A stretch of DNA of 64,000 bases from the NCBI GenBank assembly GCA_004794655.1, contig SMMW01000550.1:372001-436000 (forward strand), in the 5' to 3' direction. Both the position numbers and the translations under genes were made by a program. Each line of letters begins with the position of its first letter. Within the stretch, counting starts at the first letter, position 1. This stretch comes from Marisa cornuarietis (taxonomy: Eukaryota > Mollusca > Gastropoda > Architaenioglossa > Ampullariidae). The notes under the pieces were generated by a model that saw only the letters and a program-made list of their open reading frames with translations, ran no database searches and had not been told where the DNA came from. Shown piece after piece: positions 22,996-36,209 of the stretch.

Positions 22996-24747
22996 CCAGC
23001 CAGACACACAGATATAAAATCTCCTGTTGTTGCATGGCCTGTCAGATCCGCGCACACGAAATATACAAAGTGTTCGCAGCCAGCGTCGATTATTATTAGG
23101 CTGCTAAATGATGAATGTTTAGGTGCATAGATCGCTAATATTATTAGGCTGTACTTAGGAGCTTAAGGGAAAGATGAAGATGGGCGCCTCACAGCACCGA
23201 CAACCCCATCAGTCGGCCATTCATTGTGGATACACAGCGGCTGGTTAAACAAGCTACTGGGTGCAGGGGGAGGCGTCGAAGGGTATTGAGAATTTGTTTT
23301 CAGGCACACGGGGCATTAGAGGGGGGCACCCCCGTGGAGGCGCATTGTCAAGGACCTCGACCTGTTAGTTACAGTAATAAATAGCGGGGTAGGCTGAATA
23401 GGATGGAATGATGATTGCAATGCACCGTGTGAGAGTCTTAAAATGCATTAATTGATGAGGGTGAGCTGAAGTGCAGACATATCAGATAGACGATATTGAA
23501 CAACCTGACTAAACGGCTGGTGTCTTGATCTGATAACCACAGCTGTAAGTATACACAACTGTAAATGTATCGTTCCGTCTTTCTTTCTTTGCCTGCTTTT
23601 CTTCTTTTTCTTCTTTTTTGTGTTTTGTTTCATTATTGTGTTTTTTTCCTCTTCTTTTCTTCGTCATTAAATGCACTTTATTCTTTATTTTTTCCTTTTT
23701 CTTCCTTTTTTATTTTCTTTTTTCTCTTCCTTCTTTATTATTTTCTACTTCTTTTTGCCTCCATCTTCTTTGATTCCTTTTTTCCTTTCTTTGTTTCTTC
23801 TTTTTTCGTTCTTTAAGATATTTTGTTATTTTGTCTTCCTTCTATATATATATATATATATCGTCTTTTCTGTTTTTTGTTTTTTTTACTTTTAAGTTTT
23901 TAATAATATTCACAATCAAAGAACTTTTCCATGACTTTCTGACCATGTAATATGACCTTTCACTAGGTCGAAGATCTAATATTCCTGGAACCCCCTCTTC
24001 CTGCATGCCACCAAAATCAGAAGCACCCTGAATCGTAATATCCCAAAGGGGAATAGAGACGATTATCTTCAGATCTTTTGGATCGGGTGTCCCGGGAGCC
24101 ACTGCAGGGTGTCTCGAAAACCACCGCCACACCACTGCCGTAATGGCGACAGGTCTGTTCACCTCCCCCCCCCCAATCCCAGTCTGCCGTGCGCAATCTC
24201 GCGCGATATGCAGATCACGTGATATGGACTTCCGGTGGCAGACAGGACGTCTCCAGCATGCTGTTTGCAGAACCAGAGAAATGGCGAGAATAATTGCCTC
24301 CACGGAGTCGTATTCAAAGGAAGACCGTTAAAACTGTCCTCTTTGAAGACTTCACATCGTAGTCGAAAGCAGACTGCAATGGTTTAGTTGTACATTTCAG
24401 GTCATTATTATTGCCTATTACCTACAATAATTAACCGTGTTTTTGCTATTGTTGATAGTATTACTCTTTTCTATTATAATTATTCCCTATTTTTTCAGTA
24501 TTCACTCCTACTGTTATTATTTACTATTATTACTGTTGCTGCTAACATTATTATTAGCATTACTGTTCACTAATATTATTGAATCACTAATATTGTTATT
24601 AACATTATTATTCACTAATAATAATACTTATTCTACTATTATTATTATTCTCAACTAGTATTATTATTTACTATTATTATAATTAACAACTACTACTAGA
24701 ATTATCAATTTTTTATATGCTAAAACCTTCTACTACTACTACTACTA
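22996..24747. other. Unique sequence, T-rich tract and a weak promoter-like patch
   Basis: A strongly pyrimidine-rich segment (about 23575-23890) ends in a (TA)n tract. At 24220-24250, a CACGTG E-box within ATCACGTGAT is followed by ACTTCCGG (ETS). A 153-codon minus-strand frame (23842-24303) covers the patch but ends in poly-IY from the TA tract and has no recognised domain. ATT/ACT-rich sequence precedes the next element. Confidence 0.3.
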
Positions 24748-24786
<39 letters not shown>

Positions 24787-25259
24787 TTCCTTGACTGATA
24801 CTAGCTGATCATCAGATAAATTGTCTGCCAGTTGAGCTGGTTTGCCGGTGTGGGTCGTCTTGGTGCCCTGCTTGGAAGCAGCAGCTAATAAGGTGTGTCA
24901 CGTGGGACGACCGTGCGCGGTGTTAAGCAAGTCCTGCATGGAGCCATCAGTCTTCTCCTTCACATTTGCCGTCCACTTCTTTCTCTGTCGACTTCGGCTG
25001 CGATCTCCTTCTACGGTGCCCCAGAGAATAGTTTTAGCGAGGGTGTCGTGCGGGGCGACATGGCCGCACCAGACCCGCTTGTGCCGTTTGACTGTTGCAA
25101 GAAGGGTTTCCCGGCGTCCCACGAGGGTGGCGACAGCGCCCCCTACAAAATCGATGGCCTTGTCTTCCTTTTAGCAGATCCGCGGTTTTCCCAAGCTCTT
25201 GGTTTGAATGTTTGAATGCGCCTTTCGGTATCAGTGAGCAGAGTACAAGGACTATAAAC

Positions 25260-25261
<2 letters not shown>
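24748..25261 (-). mobile_element. Truncated, frameshifted LINE copy with (GAT)n 3' tail
   Basis: Read on the minus strand from 25261, TLLTDTERRIQTFK matches the TLLAETERRIQAFK region of the copy at 6845. After a break in frame the homology continues as TLVGRRETLLATVKR, CGHVAPHDTLAKTILWGT, EGDRSRSRQRKKW and MQDLLNTA, collinear with the tail of that copy. The region encoding CLRRLL and its neighbours is damaged or missing, and at least one frameshift is needed. The 5' end abuts a (CA)n tract (minus strand) and the 3' end runs into (ATG)n at 24748-24784, so this copy also ends in a short tandem repeat. It has no endonuclease or catalytic RT box and is dead. Confidence 0.85.

Positions 25262-25336
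<75 letters not shown>
25262..25336. repeat. (GT)37 microsatellite at the LINE 5' junction
   Basis: Pure GT tract directly abutting the truncated 5' end of the LINE at 24748-25261. Confidence 0.95.
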
Positions 25337-25340
<4 letters not shown>

Positions 25341-25467
25341 GAGCAAGGGGCAGGGAATCGTTAGCCGTGTCCCGAGAGTTTAAGGACTGAACACCGAAAT
25401 AATACCTTAGAGAGTTCAACTGTTTCGTTATCCTCTGACAAAAACAAAATATTGTAACGCCCTCACA

Positions 25468-25526
<59 letters not shown>
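25468..25526. repeat. (TC)n(AC)n microsatellite
   Basis: CT tract of about nine units running directly into about 20 AC units. Confidence 0.95.
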
Positions 25527-25530
<4 letters not shown>

Positions 25531-28347
25531 CCTCTCCTCTCAACAGTTCACACACTCTTTAAAATTTTGGCTCCTTCGTTTATGAAATATGACTTTTGTC
25601 TCTTTCCCCTCCACTGACTGCCTTGCCTATTGAGGGGTACAAAGAGCGAGCATGTTCAATGTTCTCTCGCAGGTGCCTTTGACGAGGGAGAGGAAGTTGA
25701 TCCCGTGTACACGTCACTTTCATCTCTGCTGGCAGAAGTCATTTCGCAGTAAACTGCACTCACGCTGTTCCTTTAGTGGTTTCCTGCTGGTGATGACGTA
25801 GAGACCACACAGACCGTTTTCGACCAGTCATCAATCGTCTTCTGTCACTGAGAACGATGATAGCTTGCAAACGTTATACCACGTGTTATCGATTTAGAAG
25901 TACCCGGCGCTTAAGGTAAGATAAACTGGAGCTGGCGCTGTAGACACGTGCTTAGTTTTTTGTTGGCGGCCTAAGGGTTTTGAGGCTAAAACTCTTCCTT
26001 CCCTACCCTACCGACAGGTATAGAATGTATCAGGACAGGTAGCAGGTAGCAGGCTTTGCTCCACCCTTCCAAACTTTTTAAATTATATCTCAAAATAAAT
26101 TAAAAGGACAGAATATAAAACAGTCGAATGAAGATTTATTGAGTAAAGATCGTTTGGAGTAAAGTGAGCTGTGTTCAGTAAAAGAGAAGACAACCCATTT
26201 TTTTCGTCTTATCGCGTTTATTTTTCATTCTTGACTTCAACAGCTACATAAAGTCTCGTTTCTTCTTTGTCTTCTTAATAAGTTAAAAAGTTAAACGTTG
26301 AAATATTAAAAGGATGTAAAAACAGTCTTCAAGTAAAACATGTATTAATAAGTAGTATGTTTACATTTGATCCTTCCATCTAGCTGTGTTTCTCCATCTA
26401 TCCAGCCAGCATAGTCTACAGGAAACTTCTCTCCCCTGACAAGTTTACTGTCGGCTTTTCAAGGGGCTTAACTCTTTACAGTTCACTTTCTTGCTCAGCC
26501 ACAGTCTATATGTTGTGTATACGACTTACCTTTATGTGTTACACCATCTTTAAAAGCCTTTCTTGAATGAAATTACAGTTTAAAATACTTCATCTGAATC
26601 CGATTTTCTTAATTATTAAGTCATGCAACATTTTCTTGCGTCTATTATTTTTCTAGCTTCACTAGCGAGTTTGTTTTCACTGTACGGAATATTCGTAAGG
26701 AATTAACACAAGCTTGGTTTAAAACCTGCCAATGTTGGCACCGGAGCGACCACGCATACACAACACACGCACACGTACGCACAAACATGCACACACACAC
26801 ACACACACATGCTTGCACGTATACAAATATTCATACATATAAACACACGAGCACGCATGGTCGCACCGGGCTAGAAAGAGCAATACAAGGAGGCATGCCG
26901 GAAAAATAATAATGTACTGAAGCCAGAGCGCGTGGTCTCATGCCTAATCAACCTGGCGGCGGAGCTTGGCTGTGTGGCTCCATCTTCCAGGAGAGAGAGA
27001 CCCCCCCTGCCAGACTCGCATCCTTGCAGAGAAAGGACAGACACGGAGTCTGGAAACGAATGGGCACGCCGGCACTTGGGTGATTTTAACAGGACCATGC
27101 TTTCCGGTGTTTTGGAAGGTGGAGATTCCAGACCTTCTCGGCCAAATCAGTAAACTAAAGAACAAGCTTATGTTCCGCTTTTCTGTCTCGTCTGACATGG
27201 CGCAGACCGCTTGAAGATGAAGTTTGTTGTAAACTGCCACTTAACTAGGGTTGGCCATCGTCTGGGAGGAGAGGGAGAAAAGTCAACTTGAAATTCCGAG
27301 ATCATTGAAGGGGAGGGCTGAGGGTTTTGTCTAGCCTGCGGTACAAAGTGGGGTACGATAGTAATATTCGCGCCCCCCTCCTCTCCATCTCTCTCATTTT
27401 TACAGCAGACAGTAAATGAATAAGTCTTGGGCGGATACTAAGCACCTGGCGTTAAATCCTCATAAACCCCAGTCGTGCTACCATAAAGAACCACAAATGT
27501 ACAGACTTTTGATGATAATTTGTCACATTCACAGCATTTTTCACCAGCAGCAGGAATATGACAAAGATTAGCTATGGAAAATTTAACATTTATTATAAAA
27601 CAATCTTTGTAATATTCACCCCTCTCTCTTTCTCTCTCTCTTTTTCTCTCTCGTCAACAAAGAGAAAAAGAGAAGTAGGGAGATGCTAAAAATATTGATG
27701 ATTTTACTACAGTTGACATGTTTACAAAGGATAAACCACAATAAAATTAATCACGGCCGTCCACAATTTGTTTGAAGTAATGGTCTGAAAAATATAGCCG
27801 ACCTCCTGAGAAGTAAACCAACATCTCCATTCACTCGCTCGCTATGTTTATATTTATTATTTATGTTGCTTATATTTAAGTATCTGTGTTTAGACTACTC
27901 TTTGCTATATAGAGAAGTCATTTTTCTGGATTTATTGCACATGCAGCGGATAACCTTTGTCCGGGTTCCGCTCTCAATGTTTTATTTGCCATCAAGCAGA
28001 AGTTATCTGCAATTTGTTGAATATTTCAGGGATGGATAGTTATTTATTTTAGATTAATTTACATTATATTCACGACATAGATGTGTTACACTTTATATAC
28101 CTTACATACTTATATATAAAACATGAATGCAATCACGGTTTATATGGTCTTTAACTTTGCTTCCATTATTGTAGTTTATATCTTTTAAAGTTTTCTGTTT
28201 TCTGTTTCCACTCTGATATACACTTTGCTATATGTTCTGCTGTGCTCCTGGTCCTTCGTCTCTCAGTGCAAAGTAAAGCGAGAAGAAAAGTTCTAATAAC
28301 CAGCAAATAAACAAGCATTAATGGGACTAAAGTTGTTCTATCCACAT
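25527..28347. other. 2.8 kb of mostly unique sequence
   Basis: Contains a CA-rich patch (26760-26835) and TC tracts near 27620-27650. A GC-richer segment (26920-27120) has open frames on both strands but none recognised. No gene called. Confidence 0.35.
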
Positions 28348-28593
28348 TCATAAAACAACCATGGCAATCTTTACTTTAGCCGGAACTTTATCCCAAACTC
28401 CCCCAGAAAACACGTAGAACAAAATAATTGATGAAATTAATAGAAGGCCGAGAACAGTTCTATTCGTAGAAAAAAACATTTTCCCCAAAGGTGTACCCTG
28501 GCTAGCGACGTTGAAGAGAACCCGTATGCCGGGTACAGATGATATGGACCTCTTCCACGCAAGCGCCATTTTGAAGCCAGAACGAGGCCTCAT
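28348..28593 (-). CDS. Candidate first coding exon of a single-pass membrane protein (unrecognised)
   Basis: The minus-strand frame has two possible early starts, ATG at 28591-28593 and ATG at about 28567-28569. The second lies in CAAAATGGCG, a strong Kozak context that also resembles the YY1-type start element common in animal 5' exons. The peptide begins MALAWKRSISSVPGIRV and is basic with no acidic residues for about 50 residues. It is followed by one hydrophobic segment, TVLGLLLISSIILFYVFSG, then GVWDKVPAK. This fits a type II signal anchor or an organelle presequence plus anchor. After VPAK the DNA reads AAAGTAAAG, a possible splice donor; without splicing the frame ends nine codons later. 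It lies in non-repetitive DNA. I do not recognise the protein, and downstream exons are not identifiable in the window. Chance is still possible. Confidence 0.28.
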   Translation of the reverse strand: MRPRSGFKMALAWKRSISSVPGIRVLFNVASQGTPLGKMFFSTNRTVLGLLLISSIILFYVFSGGVWDKVPAKVKIAMVVL

Positions 28594-31500
28594 GGGCCAG
28601 TGTAGTGGCTACCTAAGCTATATACCAAGTAGTCCATAATACTGGATTAGGAGTCCACTCCACGTCCTCATATTTATGATTAACAAAAGAACGAACACTT
28701 AAAAAATCACTAGAGTGATCCTACATTTTTGTTTCGCTTGCAAGATAATAAAATTATGTTTGTTTGACACAGCTGTGTCATTGGCCGCTTTCCTTTTTTT
28801 GTAATATACTCACGCCAGTCCTTCTTTTCTTAACAGTTAGAATAAGTCAAACAATAGATTATCACAGATGTTAGTGTTCTAGTTCCACTTTCTCCACACA
28901 CTTTTAACACGTGAGACTTAGATGGTCACTGACTTGAATAATTTACCTCACCTAGTGTACTCGTGTATATATTAGTCAGTGTGTACATTCACATTCCTAG
29001 TATTTCTCTGCCACTAACTTGTTATGTTTAGTGTATCTCATGTGAGTATTTCTCACATTCTGTACACATCATTCACGTGTGATTGTCCCCAGTCTGTACA
29101 CTTTGCTGTGCGCCATATGCACGTCCTTCAGTGGTATACATGTCTTACATTTGTGTCTCTAACGTGTATAATTTTCTCTCCCTCATGTGTATATATATAT
29201 ATTGCATAGTGTGCATTTGTGTCACCAGGAAGGGAAGGGTGGATAACTCCGCCATGCCCATGCCTAGCTGTGGATGAAACAAGTTGACATATCTGGAGCA
29301 GGTGAGGTGACCAATGACCGAGTTGTTTTTGGTTGTTTTACATCGTTTCATCACGCGTGTCATTTCTCTCTTCTGATTGGATGGGTTGCGTCTCTCCATC
29401 CCAAACACGTGCTTGCAGCCTCCACTGATGTGCGCCAGCTGTCTCGCTCCAAGAAAGACCAGCGATGATGCTGGGCAACAAGAGTTGTCTGTTCATTTAG
29501 TTCCTGTTCGTGCCGCCTGTAGAAAGCCGTGGCTACTTCTCGTCACCAGCCTCCAGTTAAGTTAACAAATAACTCTGTTGTCAGCATCCGCGTGTTTTTT
29601 TTTTAATTTGTTTGTTTCTTTCATGTCCTGGCCACGTGATCTGGCACATGTTAATTGCATATTCAGGCCAAGCAGGTTTATTCCGGTGTGAGCCGCTTCG
29701 TTGCAGACGTCTCGTGACGCCATCTTGGCAGGCATAGACACATCATTTATGACAGATTTGGAGTATGCTGGACTGTTTTCTTTTTTTTTTTCGGTGCTCT
29801 TGAACTCGGGCCTGTAACGGGTGGAGGAGGGGCATCGGCGGGGTGGAAGTGGTAGTGGTGGGTTGACGATACTAGCACGTTCCTCACTCGCAGACAGCTC
29901 GTGAAGCTGGATTTGGAGAGAATGAGTCTCGCTAGTCCGGTAATTTTGACCTTGCTGAGCACAAGTTCTAGTGTAAAGACTTGTAACACGTTTCACCGTC
30001 ACCGGCCATCATCCACACAACACGAAGAGAGATTACCCCAAGAGTAAGGGGGTAATGAAAGGGGGTCTGATACCGGTCTGAGCGGGGGGACTAAGCTCTA
30101 CTCACTCCTGTTAGTTTACATAACCCCCGGCACGCAATGACGTAGCGAGGGTGATAGGGGAGGGGGTAACTGGAGAAGCGTGGAGGGTGCTGTTGTGGGA
30201 GAGTGGTGGTGATGAGCGATGAATAACTCGCCGTAAGCAGCTTACCGCCCCTGACGTAACGCCCACGACATCTTGACCCGGTGTTCTCTGATAGCTTCGC
30301 GGAGCAATCTCCTGGCGCTGCCCCGCTGCCCTTCTGACCCCAGCAAGTCGGCAGGGAAGATGTCAGACGTTTAGCCCGGCGCCGAACGCAAACTGCTTGA
30401 TGGCTCCTCCATCTGCTGCTCCAACGCCCCGCACGCGCCTCCTGCAAACGTCACTGGCACAGGCGCTGGGCAGCTACCACCGGCCGCTCAAAGCAGTTCC
30501 AGGGGCTTTTGGTGAGAAAATGGAGTGAGTGAGTGAGGAAGTAATCGAAGGAGATGGACTAAGCAAGGAAGGGATTAAAAAAATTTTAATTATCTCTTGA
30601 ATGGAGGTCTTGGTAGGAGCAGTGTCCGTAGATGTTGGTGTGGGTGTAGCGAGACGCCGAGACTCACAGTCATGAAGTCTTTACTGGTGTGCAGGGACGG
30701 GAAGGGGTAGGTATGAAGAGCATTCCACCCGAGACACCTGGTGTGCAGCTTTATTATACCCGTGATGTGACTTGCTGAGCAGTGTGTACGGGCTGCCTGC
30801 AAATATTTACAAGCAGAGAGTCGGCAGACCGGCGGTTTCTGCAAACAGCGACGCTGGATCGGCGACAGTCTGGGAAGTAAAAGTCTTGTCTTCGCGACAC
30901 ACGGGGGGTGAGTTTCGGCTAACAAACGCCGTCTGGTCTCGGCCTCCGTCTGTCCAATTATCTGTCTGTCTGTTCGATTATCCACCCATTTGTCTGCCTT
31001 TTTGCTTGTCTGCCTGTCATTCACCTGTTTGTGTGATCATACACGTGTCTGCAATAGTCACAATCCTATCCTTCTCCCCATCTCCTTTCCGCTTCACACA
31101 CACACACACTGCTTCGTTTCCCAATTTCTTCTTTCCAGCCTGCACAGCTCCCTACAAGTCTTTTCCCTCCCTTCCCCCATCATCTCCAAGCTTTGACTTT
31201 ATTCAGTGTAGTCCATGGCCCGTAGCTGAAGAAGGTGAACATAAAAACATGTCTGTTTACATAAATATCTTAACTAACACAGTTGGCATTCCAGGTCCAA
31301 ATACATATAATAAAAATAATCAGCTGCAGGCGGTTCCCTGTTGTTAGTCACGTGTGCGCTGGATGCACTAACCCCATCTGTCCACATAAATAACGGCAGG
31401 ATTACAGGCCGAAAGCTCCGGGTCACGATCAGCCTCCTTCTAGAACAAAGGTCTATGACGTCACCAGCTGCTGATGACGACAGCCGCAGTTGTGGATCCT

Positions 31501-33277
31501 GTTCCTAACGACCTCCGCGTGAGGCTGAGCTCGGCTACCTGCGAGTCTTTGATCACCTTCTTTGTGCCCGGAAATGACTTCTAATGCCTCTCCTCCACTT
31601 GCCCGCAGTGCCCGCCATCAACGTTCAAACGAGCGAAGCTTAAAAATACAGAAAATGGAGACGAGCTTTGACAAGTCTTCGTAAAAATGATCTCACGGGG
31701 GCGCGACTTCCTGTCGTGTGAAAGGCGGCCAGGAATGATACAGTCTGACCATCTGGAACTAAAAAATTTCTTTCTCAGGTAGAAAAAGGCTATTTAATTA
31801 AAAGCTGTCTACACCGAAGTGGTGTGGGTCACATGATAGTCTCTATAGTAATCAAAGACATATCAGCAGGAAGAATTAATCACCCTTTAATAGTCATATC
31901 ACCATCGCTACTATCCCTCAACAAAAACAACTAATTCATATTTTGTCTTTAGATTCTGGACCAGAGATGAACCGAATAGCCTGACATAAGTAGCCAACAA
32001 AATTTATTATTTATTATTAAGTGCAGCTGGTCATATGCGTCCATCAAACAAATAAAAATCGTGGAGGAATGCTTTTACAATATTAAATACACGACTGAGG
32101 TGATTTTTTTTTAGTGTTTTAATTTCGTTTTTTTATTTTTTTTCGTTCTTTTGTTCTTTCGTTCGTTCTTTCATTCATTCGTTCTGTTATTTCTTTGAAT
32201 CCGCCATCTTTTCTTTCAGTTTTTTTATTTGTCCAACACTTTTGTTCAACACTGTTTCCTAGTGGCACAATCTGTTATTATTTTATACTGTGTTGTTGGC
32301 TTCGGACTTATTTGTCACAGCGGAGCTTGATCGACTGTCCTCATAAAACCCTCATATGATTTCTAGAAATTTCTTCCGGGAAATAGCTTGTGCCAAGTGA
32401 TGCGACTTTTAACAAAAGCTTTGGCTCTTCCTTCCTTAACTTACTCGCACGCATCTTCTTTGACAGCTGTATTATATTATTCGGGATCATCATTAATTTA
32501 TTACTCCAAAGTGCGCGATGCATTTTTAAAATTCTGCTTCTTTCTTTCAAATACGAGGCCCTCGATGGAGCCATGATTTAACCTTAGTTGCTGCCACGGC
32601 GTAAAATACAAAATCTTCATATTTGGATATTTTGTAGGGTACAGTTGGGAAAAATCTACTGCGTATGATAATCATGACGATGTGCCTCTCTCTTTCTCTC
32701 TCTCTCTCTCTCCATCTCTCTCAGCTCCACATGAAGAAGGAATTGTTGCCAGTTCTTTGCCCTTAGAAAATTTTTTTCTCGATGACATATTAGTCGCACC
32801 TTGTGAGGTCTCCTTTCCCTCCATTGACCAGCACCTTAAAGTTTTTTGCAGACTTTCGAACACAGCCTCTCTTAAAATTAGAGACAGACGACTGTTGCAT
32901 GACATATTTTTCTAAACTTTACAAATGTAATGCGTTTTGCTGAATTAAGAAACAAGTCTGGAAAAGGGGAAAGACCTCGGGGTAATTTCGTGCGCTATAC
33001 CTCCATGTTTGGAGTGTGAGCTTTCCAGTCAAATGAGGATTAATTCTTTGTAACGGACGAGAGACCAGATTGAGTGACTTATATTTTTTTTTATTGTGAC
33101 TTAACATTTGCGATTAAAAAGTGTAGCTAAAAAACGCATGGTGATTCAAGAGCTGCCAAGAGACTCCCGCCTAATTATTTTAGAAAAAAGTTTTGGTTTT
33201 TGCTGTTTAAATTGTCATTAGCTGGGGCTTTGTGGCGGCCTACGAAATCTGCAGTGAGAACATTTGTCAGAAACACG

Positions 33278-33278
<1 letters not shown>
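28594..33278. other. 4.7 kb of unique sequence without a recognisable gene
   Basis: GC-richer parts lie at about 29690-30000, 30070-30500 and 31380-31640; the last has a full CRE TGACGTCA at 31456-31463. Long frames at 29562-30002 (minus), 30590-31024 (minus) and 30772-31347 (plus, 191 codons) include simple-sequence segments such as TCTGTCTG and show no domain. A TC tract lies at 32690-32720. Confidence 0.35.
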
Positions 33279-33344
<66 letters not shown>

Positions 33345-33352
33345 AGAGAGAG
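33279..33352. repeat. (CA)n(GA)n microsatellite
   Basis: About 31 CA units followed by a short GA run. Confidence 0.95.
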
Positions 33353-36209
33353 AAAAACGAAGAAACAACTTGGGGGGTGTAATGAAGAGAAAAGAGAGAT
33401 AAGTAAGACAGAAAAGACAGGAGAAATAAGGAGACAGAAATAGTCATCGAAACACAAATTTTCAAACACTAAAACTAGGTTCAAGATGGAACAAACTTTT
33501 AGTTTCTTCCACTTTTTCTTCTCATCGCCACCCATACTCATTATCAACCGTTACGAATATCGTCATTTGTGTCTTTCTCTATCTTTCATCGCTTTTTGTT
33601 TTCCGGTGGCTGACTTTGTCCACCCTGCCCTGAAAACTGTTTGTTGCATGATGGAGGTTGCAACCACCGGCGTTACAACTGATGACACCAGAAGCAGCAA
33701 CATGCAGTTTACCTCCTCCCCTCCTCACCACCACCACTACCACCATCACATCCACCATCATCCCCCACTTCAAGAAAGCTCCGGTCCTGCCCCATCAATA
33801 CCCTTAAGCCCATAGTAGAAATAAGCTGGGTTCAGGGGGCACTAAAATCTCTGACATGCTGAGCCGTGCTCACTATTTATGAAGATAATATCTTTATTTC
33901 GCGGGGGCCAGCAGGGGCCGGCCTGGGAAATAACACCTCCAGAGAGATGAAGTGTATCACAAATCACAGCGGCAGAAGAGCGATTCATGTACCAGCGAGG
34001 CAAACATCCTGCCCCGAATCAAACTGCGAGTGGAAATCGATGAGGCTGTTATTGCGGACACACTTTAGTTGTGTATTAACCTCCAGGGCCAGTCTTGGCC
34101 AGTGGCGAGGTAACAAAACTGTGGACACTCACCAAGGAACCGACTGTAGCCTCGATGTATCTCTCTATATATATATAAGATGATGTGAGGGTGTTGTAAC
34201 TCAGTAACGGCAGTGTGGCCTTTTCCAGATCCAGGCTTCCAGAATAAAGGGCTGTTTTCTCACTCATTTTATTTCTTTCTTTTATCTGCTCTCTCTCTCT
34301 TTCACACACACACACACACACCAAGGCAGACGCGCGCGCACGCACGCACATACATGTATGTTTTTATTAAAACCTGGGTTTCCTTTCCAAGACTCCAGCT
34401 TCTAGCATATTGCCTGTTTTCTCCGTCCTTTTATTTCTCTCTTTCCTTTATCTGTTCTCTCTCTCTCTCTCGGTCTTTCTCTCTTACATATGCACACTAT
34501 CATACACATGCGCACACACCACGCAAACTAGATAGTATCACACGCACACAAACACTATGACCCAAATACAAAATAACACACACACACACACACATGTTGT
34601 GTAATAGGTTAGGGGTAGGTCTTGTATTGTTTCGTGTGTGACAGGTGTCTTGTGTTTGACGTCTTGTGTGCGTCATTTGTTCGTCGTCATTTTGGGAAAA
34701 GAATGACGTAAAAAGAAGAAGAAAGACGACGGTTCCATGGCCAGTTAGAAAAGAGAGAGCAGCGAGTTCTTCATCTTCCATAAATCAACCAGAAATCTCT
34801 TCACCTCCATCCCCACCTACGGGGGCTCGTCAAGCGTGGTGTATGTTTGTAATATCCGTCGTGTAAGTGTATGTGCGTCCTATTACACACATATATATAT
34901 ATACACACACATACATGCGCGCGCACACGCACGCAGACGCAGGCACGAACCTTTATTTCAGACTGCTGTATCCACTGTTAACGTCTCTCTCCTGTAATAT
35001 CGCCTGTAATAAGCCACAAAACGGGACGTGGGTGCACGAGATAAGACAAAGCTGACAACCACTCAGCTCGACAGCCATAAACCCGAGGACCTGAGGCCTG
35101 CATGTAGCGACACAAACCCGTTCATCCATCACAAGGGCCCCCATCTACCCGACTGTCACCCAACCACAAGCACGCAAACTGCAGGGTGCATCCCACAGAT
35201 GATGATGATGCGGTGTCCGCCCCACCCATACTTTCTTCCTTAGTCTTGGACTTGGAAAAGCTACCCTTGCCGCTTTCTATCAAATATTGTAGACATCCGG
35301 GTAGGCCCTCCCTTAGCTTATCGTCTCTGTAATGTGTTATTTCCCCGTCACTGCTGATTCAGCGATTGTAACCTGTGGTTAACTTGAGTTTATTTGACTC
35401 TTTCTTTGTGTTTTATCTCTCTAATGGCGGCATCTCAGCGCTTTTTCTTTCATATTTTGTCCTTCTTTCTTTTGCTTTTTTATACTTTTGTTCGTTCATT
35501 CCTTTGTCTTTGCTTCTTTCGTCCTTTCACATTTCCATTCATTTCTTCTTTTTTGCTGTTCTTTTGTTTTTAATTCCTTTCTTCCTTCCTTTCATTCAAT
35601 CGTTTTCTTGTTTTCTTTATTTTTTCGTTGATTGATTTAATTCATTCATTCTATGGTTTTTATTCATTTCTATTTCATTGTATTTACTTGGTCGTTATTC
35701 CGCTTTTACTTTCATTCATTCTGTATTCCTTTCTTTTTGTTTGTTATTAATTTTTTTCATTCTTTTTACTTTTTTTGTTTTTACATTATGTTTTCTTCAT
35801 ATCGTTCTCTATTTCATTCCTCCGTAGTTTTCATTTCCACCACCACAGCTAGCTTACAAGCCCGAGCTAAATTAACTGATGTAAGATAACTTTAAGAAGA
35901 GTGCGTGCTCTCCCCTTCATGAAAATAATCGTCTTTATCGTAATGTTCCTAAGTGTAACCATTTCAGCGTTCAGCATTTCTATGCTCTACAACTAAAAGA
36001 AAATTTAGAAATTAAATTTTCAACGACGGTGACAAGAAGTGATGTCAATTTAAGGATTTTGTGAACACAAGACTTACAGACCTCTCGCAGCAACCAACTA
36101 AACTAGTTTGTTACAGTCCTCAACACCACTCTTTATCAACTATGTGAACATACAGAAATGGGTAGACTACACTTCAAAAGTCATCAAAAAGAGAGAGAAA
36201 GAGAGAGTT
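33353..36209. other. Unique and simple-sequence mixture
   Basis: Includes CCACCAT-rich sequence (33720-33770), TC/CA tracts (34280-34330, 34450-34600, 34885-34945) and T-rich sequence with ATTC/TTTC units (35380-35840). The stretch 33870-34130 is unusually complex, with AATCGATGAGG and AACACCTCC blocks and no low-complexity text. It might be a conserved non-coding element, but only cross-species alignment could show this. No gene recognised. Confidence 0.35.

Noticed and set aside
30772..31347. 191-codon plus-strand frame as a gene
   Set aside because: Much of it is TCTGTCTG, CA and TC simple sequence; no domain or splice context.
32341..32915. Two neighbouring frames as a tandem exon duplication
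   Set aside because: Apparent similarity reduces to hydrophobic composition; DNA alignment by eye fails.
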